Of a stretch of DNA of 26,473 bases, positions 21,358 through 26,473 are shown piece by piece. The position numbers were made by a program, and so were the translations under genes. The notes under the pieces are model-generated. The model searched no databases, was not told where the DNA came from, and saw only the letters and a program-made list of their open reading frames with translations. Origin of the DNA: Candidatus Woesearchaeota archaeon (GTDB lineage: Archaea; Nanobdellota; Nanobdellia; Woesearchaeales; GW2011-AR4); the NCBI GenBank assembly GCA_016185915.1, contig JACPMP010000065.1, positions 1 to 26,473 on the forward strand. The letters are read 5' to 3'. Position 1 is the first letter of the stretch. Each line of letters opens with the position of its first letter.

Positions 21358-24300
21358 ATGGCAAAGATACTGGAAAAATTCTTTGAAAGTGAACAAACTG
21401 CCAGTACTCTTCAGACACTGGATGAAGAGTTAAGAGTTGCTATAGAGGATATAAAGAAGCTTGAAGAAGATTGGCAAGCAAAAGTAAGTCATGTACAACT
21501 TTTTCTCCGAGAAGGGAATACGGATTGGAACATTAGAAAACTTAAGGAGCATATAAGAGTTGTTAGAGATATAGATGTACAAGAAAAAGAAGAAATTGGG
21601 CGTGAAAAAAGAGCCGTTCTTAAGATAAGGGATATTGCCTCTAGAGTATTGAAAGAAACAACAGACCCAAACAGTAAAAGGATTCTTTACGAACTATTAA
21701 ACCGATTGGACCATGGGAGGGATGACTGGACGAGACTTGAAAAATGCTTACAAAATCAGCTTGATTTTATCAATACTTATACAAATCAGGATATTGGAGT
21801 TTTACATTACAATATTAGGAAGTTTATAGCTTATTTGAAAGAGGAAGGTTATTTGCTCAATATCAAAGAAAAAATTATGCGACAACTGAGGAATATGGAA
21901 ATCCTCATTAATAAACTAATCAGCAAAAAGCAATTAAGTCAACTGTCGTTCTCTAAAGGCATACAATTTAATCACAGAAAAAGGCAATTAATTAAATTCG
22001 GCTTTCCGTATTATGACTATCCTAAACTGGGACAGTACTTAATTGAACATTGGAATGAAACGCTTCAAATTGCGAGAGCTGTAGTAGTGGGTGATAAAAA
22101 ATCAGCAAAATTGAGACTAAAAGTTTTATTTCACGATGGATTACCATTATATCAAAATCTGATACAACAGTTTGGTTTGCTAAATGTTGGCTCAGATTTG
22201 GTAAGAATAGTTCAGTCTATAAAACCGGATAACCTATTCTATTTATTCAAGGAGGATTTGCTGCCATCATTTCATGAGTTAATTCCAAAATATGGTCTTC
22301 TAAATGTAGGTCTGGCTTTAGCAAAAATAGTGGATTCTTCAAAATATGTATATAATACACCTAAACGATTACAAAATTTAAAAGAAGCCCTACTAAAATA
22401 TGGATTGGCTGATTTGGCAAGAATTACACAAGCTTCTAGACTTGATGATATAGATAGTATATTGGATTACTTTTCAGGACACTTTTATCCTGAGCATAAG
22501 GCACTTGTACTTAAATACGGATTTGAAGACTTAGCGATAATAGCTCAATCCGCTAAACCAGAAGATGTCTTGTCAATAATAAGCTATCTTTTCATGCAAT
22601 GTCAATGGTTAGGTCCTGACCATGGTCTGAAGGAGCTTGCGCAAGTTGCACAAGCTGCCAAGCCTGAGTATTTGTTCTATCTAATTAAGTTTGCGCTACC
22701 ATCATGCAGACAAACAATTCTTGAATCTGGGCTGTTAAATGTAGGATTACAATTAGTTAAGATAGCAAATGTTATGAAATCTGAGCATATTAAACCCATA
22801 TTTGAATGTGGACTGTATGCCTGTAAAGACATGATACCAAAATATGGTATACTAAATGTCGGATTAGAACTAGTAAAGGTTGCTGATGCTGCGAAATCTG
22901 AATATATAGGAGTCATATTTTGTTACGGTTTGATTGCCTGCCAAGACTTCATATCAAAATACGGGATATCGAATGTAGGTTTTGAATTGATAAAGATAAT
23001 TGAAGGTGCTAAACCAGAAACCTTAAAACAATTATTTGATTTCTTAATTAAAAATAGAGAAACGACAAAAGCATACGATTTAGAAAGTATTGGCTCTTTA
23101 GTAAAGATAGTATCATCTACAAAACCAGAATTTGTAGAACCAGTACTTAATATAGGACTTGAGGCATGCAAAGGCGCGATTATAAATAAATATGGACTGT
23201 CAAGAATAGGATTGGAATTAGTGCAAATAGCAGAAGCTTCAAGGGAAGAATATAGACAACCATTGTTTATGTATGCTATTCCTAACTGTCGAGAGGTTAT
23301 ACTTCAACACGGATTACTGGAGGTTGGATTACAACTAGTAAAGATAACTGAGGCTACTAAATCAAAGCACGTTAACTATATCTTTAGATGTGGTTTAAAA
23401 GCTTGCGAAGAAATAATACCCAAACAGGGTGTTCTGCATGTAGGCTTAGAATTAGTAAAGATTGCTAATGCTGCTAAAGATGAATATGTTGAAGTTATAT
23501 TGTGCCATGGTTTACAAGCATGTTGTCGTATTATAGAACATTACGGATTATTCAATACTGGTTTTGAACTTATAAAAATAGCAGAATCTGCGAAGAAAGA
23601 AGTAGCATCCTCATTGTTTATCAGTGGTTTAAGAGCATGTCAAGATATAGTTACCCCACAAAACCTATCGATAATAGGCAAATATCTTTTAGAATTGGCT
23701 GAACTTTCAAAAGGAACTGAAGTGCAACTTTTTGATTCATTATCAAACATTAAGTACCTAATTTCGATGTTTAAGGAAAAAATTTTCCAGATTTTGCTAA
23801 TTCCAGTTGCGAAGGTACAAACAGTTGGAACTTTTCTTTGTTTTCGGAGTATAGGGCAAGTACAGAACAATGGAGGAATTAAAGACGAACAAGATATAAT
23901 TGTTGTAAGGACCATATGCGAGAAATACTCAGTGAGGGCAAATGATATACTTATACATATTTTAGTTGAAGGTCTCAAACAAAATATTATTGCAAAGCCT
24001 ATAAGCAAGGACAAAGAGCTTATTTTCTCATTTCTTAATAACGCTCCAGCCTTTATTATTGACTTATTTGCAAAATATAGAGAAATATTTGAATCCAACA
24101 GACTCGATAGAAATGCCCAATTAGAATTATTATTTGAAAATGTGAGAAGAATAAAAGATGAAATTTATGAAGGAAGTACCACAACATTAAAGATCGAAGA
24201 AAAACTATTTTTTGGTGTGTTATATTATGTTTTTCCTCCTGAGCTTACAATTGAAAGAAGCCAATACAAGGTGTTATTTGACCAAAGAGAAGACAGGCAA

Positions 24301-25506
24301 GGAGACATTCCAATGGGAATAAGGAAATTATCAGGAAGAAAAGTTAAGATAGCAGTAGGAAGCATGCAGTTGAAAGAAGGGGACAGCCTCAATGCCGAGG
24401 CATGGCAAGACATTGTTAATATTGTTCAGGAGACTAACAATAATGGACCAACGAAGTTTAATCCTGCTGAGTTAGGGATAGAATTGATGCAAAATCTGGC
24501 AAATAAGACTCTAAGAGATAAAAGAAAACATTACTTGAGCTTAGTTTATAGTTATTCTGTATTAAGAGGTGAATCTCTTCCAGTATTTTCCCAAACATAT
24601 GAGATACTAATGAAATATAAAGAGTTTATAGGGGACAGGACGAGCGACTTGCTATTCGGAATACTATCTGAAAGTTTAAAACAGCATCCTGAACAATATG
24701 CAATTTTGAACAGTACGATTTTGGGAAAGACACGTGATATGAGGGGTTTGTGCAAAACCCTTGAAAACATCTGGAAAGGTCCAGTGCCAGATAAGGAAAA
24801 AAGAATTATGCAAATTCTCGAAAGAAATGGTTTTTTTGTTGAGAGCATTTCAGCTTGGCAACAGGAATGGACTTCAAAAGAAATAGAAGCATGGATAAAG
24901 AACCTTAGCGCAAATGTAGTAGAGAAAAGCCTGATTGCAAGAATAAAGAATGAAATATACGGTGAACAATATGAACAAATGCAGCATGAAGTTAAGAAGT
25001 TTAGTTTTAATAGAGGTGGTAAAGGAATACTTGGAGCTACAAAACCATTTACATTCCACTTATCTAAAAGAAAAGCACATAGTGCTGCAATGTTTAATAT
25101 GGGTGTATGTGTTGCCACAGATGATAAATTATGGAACAGCCAAGATTTCTGGCAAATGATAATATTTGATGAAGATAAAAATGCTTGCGGAGGCGTTATT
25201 TATAGGACGATTGTGGAAAACAATAGAAGATACTTAGTTTGCTCAATACAACCATCACAAAGAATTCTAAGCGTGACATCTCCAAATTCAGTTTATGAAA
25301 AAATAATCCAATTCTCCAGGCTAATTACAAAAATCTTAAAATATGATGCTGTACTAATTCCAAAAGACTCTGCTATTCATTCAAACAGAGGAAGCATACA
25401 ATCAGAAATTGCTAAGAGAAATTATAAAACGATTGTTTTAAAGAAAGAATATGATTTCTCCTACAATCCATATCACTATTCATATCAGATTTTTTTTGTA
25501 GTTTAA
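21358..25506 (+). CDS. Giant alpha-solenoid protein (1382 aa) with 39-residue repeats
   Basis: Not a family I recognise. Four parts are visible. Residues 1-200: charged, mainly coiled-coil helices (LDEELRVAIEDIKKLEEDWQ). Residues about 255-790: some 14 helical repeats. Residues about 800-1200: mixed helical region (EKLFFGVLYYVFPPELTIER, then RKLSGRKVKIAVGSM). Residues about 1235-1382: a compact alpha/beta domain with KRKAHSAAMFNMGVCVATDD, then ACGGVIYRTI, YLVCSIQPSQRIL, YDAVLIPKDSAIHSNRGSIQ and a Tyr-rich end NPYHYSYQIFFVV. The last domain has the look of an enzyme (a His-Ser-Asn-Arg motif, Cys, Asp), perhaps GNAT-like, but I cannot assign it. No signal peptide or membrane segment, so it is probably cytosolic. 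It has its own promoter and ribosome binding site, and is convergent with polB. Confidence 0.88.
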   Translation: MAKILEKFFESEQTASTLQTLDEELRVAIEDIKKLEEDWQAKVSHVQLFLREGNTDWNIRKLKEHIRVVRDIDVQEKEEIGREKRAVLKIRDIASRVLKETTDPNSKRILYELLNRLDHGRDDWTRLEKCLQNQLDFINTYTNQDIGVLHYNIRKFIAYLKEEGYLLNIKEKIMRQLRNMEILINKLISKKQLSQLSFSKGIQFNHRKRQLIKFGFPYYDYPKLGQYLIEHWNETLQIARAVVVGDKKSAKLRLKVLFHDGLPLYQNLIQQFGLLNVGSDLVRIVQSIKPDNLFYLFKEDLLPSFHELIPKYGLLNVGLALAKIVDSSKYVYNTPKRLQNLKEALLKYGLADLARITQASRLDDIDSILDYFSGHFYPEHKALVLKYGFEDLAIIAQSAKPEDVLSIISYLFMQCQWLGPDHGLKELAQVAQAAKPEYLFYLIKFALPSCRQTILESGLLNVGLQLVKIANVMKSEHIKPIFECGLYACKDMIPKYGILNVGLELVKVADAAKSEYIGVIFCYGLIACQDFISKYGISNVGFELIKIIEGAKPETLKQLFDFLIKNRETTKAYDLESIGSLVKIVSSTKPEFVEPVLNIGLEACKGAIINKYGLSRIGLELVQIAEASREEYRQPLFMYAIPNCREVILQHGLLEVGLQLVKITEATKSKHVNYIFRCGLKACEEIIPKQGVLHVGLELVKIANAAKDEYVEVILCHGLQACCRIIEHYGLFNTGFELIKIAESAKKEVASSLFISGLRACQDIVTPQNLSIIGKYLLELAELSKGTEVQLFDSLSNIKYLISMFKEKIFQILLIPVAKVQTVGTFLCFRSIGQVQNNGGIKDEQDIIVVRTICEKYSVRANDILIHILVEGLKQNIIAKPISKDKELIFSFLNNAPAFIIDLFAKYREIFESNRLDRNAQLELLFENVRRIKDEIYEGSTTTLKIEEKLFFGVLYYVFPPELTIERSQYKVLFDQREDRQGDIPMGIRKLSGRKVKIAVGSMQLKEGDSLNAEAWQDIVNIVQETNNNGPTKFNPAELGIELMQNLANKTLRDKRKHYLSLVYSYSVLRGESLPVFSQTYEILMKYKEFIGDRTSDLLFGILSESLKQHPEQYAILNSTILGKTRDMRGLCKTLENIWKGPVPDKEKRIMQILERNGFFVESISAWQQEWTSKEIEAWIKNLSANVVEKSLIARIKNEIYGEQYEQMQHEVKKFSFNRGGKGILGATKPFTFHLSKRKAHSAAMFNMGVCVATDDKLWNSQDFWQMIIFDEDKNACGGVIYRTIVENNRRYLVCSIQPSQRILSVTSPNSVYEKIIQFSRLITKILKYDAVLIPKDSAIHSNRGSIQSEIAKRNYKTIVLKKEYDFSYNPYHYSYQIFFVV
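22120..23727 (+). repeat. Tandem 39-codon (117-bp) repeats in the giant gene
   Basis: The anchor LLNVGLELVKIA-type motif begins at residues 274, 314, (349), (388), (423), 459, 498, 537, 575, 614, 653, 692, 731 and 770; bracketed copies have lost the NVG. From 459 to 770 the spacing is 39 residues, with a single 38 then 39 again. Each unit has the form G-L-x-A-C-x-x-I-I-x-K-Y-G, then LLNVGLELVKIA, then AAKxEYV. A Cys at the same place recurs in eight units (SC 450, AC 489, 528, 604, NC 644, AC 683, 722, 761). Codons differ between units, so protein-level selection and not recent DNA duplication keeps the pattern. Confidence 0.9.
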
Positions 25507-25545
25507 ATTTTTCTCATAGCAATATTATAAATATTTAATAAGCTT

Positions 25546-25584
25546 TTGATAATTGGTAATCTGACCAACCAGTGTACTTATCAA
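25546..25584. other. Nested inverted repeat between convergent genes
   Basis: Outer arms TTGATAA (25546-25552) and TTATCAA (25578-25584) enclose an inner hairpin TTGGT/ACCAA (25553-25557, 25564-25568; 6-nt loop), with a 9-nt bulge on one side. It lies in the 116-bp gap between the 3' ends of the giant gene and polB. It may act at the 3' ends of one or both transcripts; nothing else is seen in the gap. Confidence 0.4.
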
Positions 25585-25622
25585 TCAATTTTAGAATTTG
25601 TTTTTTAAAAATTAGTAACTAT

Positions 25623-26473
25623 CTAAAAAAACCCTTCTAATTTAGTCTGCTCCTTTGTTTCAAGCAAATCCTCTTTTTTGTATCCTAAGACATTGAAAAT
25701 TCTCTCAACTGCTGGAATTACCTGATTGTGTATGTAGTAATCTGCATCGTAATCGCTCTCTTTAACTTCTTCAGGCATCTTAGAGCGATTCCTTATTATG
25801 TCACTGCCTTGTGTTACCACATATTTTATGATTGAGCCTGGGCCAACATTCCTGCCTTTGTTTTTTAATCTTTGGGCTACTGCAACATGAGGACCTTTGT
25901 TAGCATAATCCAAAATATCTTTTTGCAGTTGCGTATGTATTATTACTTTTTCCAGCGGTATTTTCTTGCTTCTTAAATCGCTAATTACATTTTTGACATG
26001 CTCAAGCGCTTTTTTGGTGTCACTCTCCCTCAAAACTATGTCCAAAATTTTTTCCTGCACATCTTTAGCAATTAGCGACCAATTTCGCCTAACTGTTTCA
26101 AATCCCTTAATCTTTAACGCACCTTGCTCTGACATCAAAGCATATTTTTTCTTTGCTCCAAATGGCCCAATCTTTGCAGATACAAAAATTCCTGATGGAT
26201 AAAAGCCCTCGTACTCAAGCTCCATAAGTCCGGGCAATTCCAAATTTACTGACTCTGCAAAACTCTCAGCTTCTTTTTTTGATTTGCCATCAAGTGTTAA
26301 AAACACGGAGTCAGTGTCACTATAAAGTACAAAAAATCCCTCTTTTTGGGCTTTGTCAATAACTTTGTGAATGTAATATCTGCCCCATGCTGTCGTGCTT
26401 CTCGCACACTCAAGGGAATACCACCTTGCTCCAAAAAAGCCCAAATAACCATAAAATGAATTTGCTAATAATT
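25623..26473 (-). CDS. polB: DNA polymerase family B, C-terminal part (cut by window edge)
   Basis: Replicative or repair DNA polymerase of the archaeal B family. The frame is open to the window edge; I read LLANSFYGYLGFFGARWYSL from 26471 on (motif B), then ARSTTAWGRYYI, the catalytic motif C YSDTDSVF, and the thumb with KKKYALMSEQG and IKGFETVRRNWSLIAKDVQE. The last residues QTKLEGFF fit the PIP-box pattern Q-x-x-L-x-x-F-F used to bind the PCNA clamp. N-terminal exonuclease and palm motif A are outside the window. Whether it holds inteins upstream cannot be seen; motif C, a known insertion site, is free of one here. Confidence 0.96.
   Translation of the reverse strand, partial: LLANSFYGYLGFFGARWYSLECARSTTAWGRYYIHKVIDKAQKEGFFVLYSDTDSVFLTLDGKSKKEAESFAESVNLELPGLMELEYEGFYPSGIFVSAKIGPFGAKKKYALMSEQGALKIKGFETVRRNWSLIAKDVQEKILDIVLRESDTKKALEHVKNVISDLRSKKIPLEKVIIHTQLQKDILDYANKGPHVAVAQRLKNKGRNVGPGSIIKYVVTQGSDIIRNRSKMPEEVKESDYDADYYIHNQVIPAVERIFNVLGYKKEDLLETKEQTKLEGFF

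Noticed and set aside
22120..23727. Regular repeats as a CRISPR array or recent DNA tandem duplication
   Set aside because: The period is in protein sequence within one long frame; the DNA units differ at many codon positions and there are no spacers.
23640..25118. Minus-strand ORFs of 150-188 codons opposite the giant gene
   Set aside because: Low-complexity Cys/Ser/Ile/Phe-rich translations typical of antisense frames; the plus-strand protein is continuous.
1..26473. tRNA, rRNA, insertion sequence or prophage genes
   Set aside because: None recognised on either strand; intergenic gaps are short and show no cloverleaf, transposase or terminal repeats.

Overview
The window looks like the genome of an AT-rich archaeon, probably of the small-genome (DPANN-type) group. 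Evidence: TATA boxes 22-30 nt upstream of start codons with little or no leader, GGTGA/GGAGG-type ribosome binding sites, an archaeal-type IleRS, a family B DNA polymerase ending in a PCNA-binding motif, a THUMP protein and a COG2522-type regulator. The lineage is inference; no rRNA, tRNA or CRISPR array was seen.

Layout. (1) 1-5943, minus strand: an iron-sulfur assembly operon of regulator, sufB, sufD, a zinc-ribbon protein, a tiny Cys-rich ORF and sufS (cut by the window edge). SufB carries two inteins, one directly before its catalytic cysteine. The regulator has a TATA box and a perfect 14-bp palindrome at its own start. sufC is not in the window. (2) 6036-8741: a frameshifted helical-repeat gene, a ThiF/MoeB-like E1 enzyme and a VapBC-like pair whose toxin frame has lost its start. 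(3) 8835-13005: a lactate/malate dehydrogenase-family gene with an unusual specificity residue, a 44-aa zinc-finger-like protein, then a minus-strand nucleotide cluster of nrdR, an unknown 429-aa protein, a P-loop kinase and dCMP deaminase. (4) 13118-17023: M29 aminopeptidase, DUF1385 membrane protein, a small conserved-looking ORF, a winged-helix regulator, a secreted aromatic-rich protein and a THUMP protein. (5) 17030-20831: a DUF5678-like/retropepsin-like pair (protease frameshifted) followed by ileS; the pair lies between two imperfect copies of the ileS 3' end. (6) 20888-25506: a small Fis-type HTH protein and a 1382-aa protein built on about 14 solenoid repeats with a strict 39-residue period, then the C-terminal part of PolB.

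The strongest candidates for something undescribed are the giant 39-residue repeat protein with its conserved cysteine per repeat, the unknown 429-aa protein inside the dNTP cluster, the retropepsin/DUF5678 cassette between ileS tail copies, and the self-regulated suf operon with a doubly intein-split scaffold. Three genes are broken by a change into the -1 frame, so base-level errors in the assembly must be excluded before these are read as biology.
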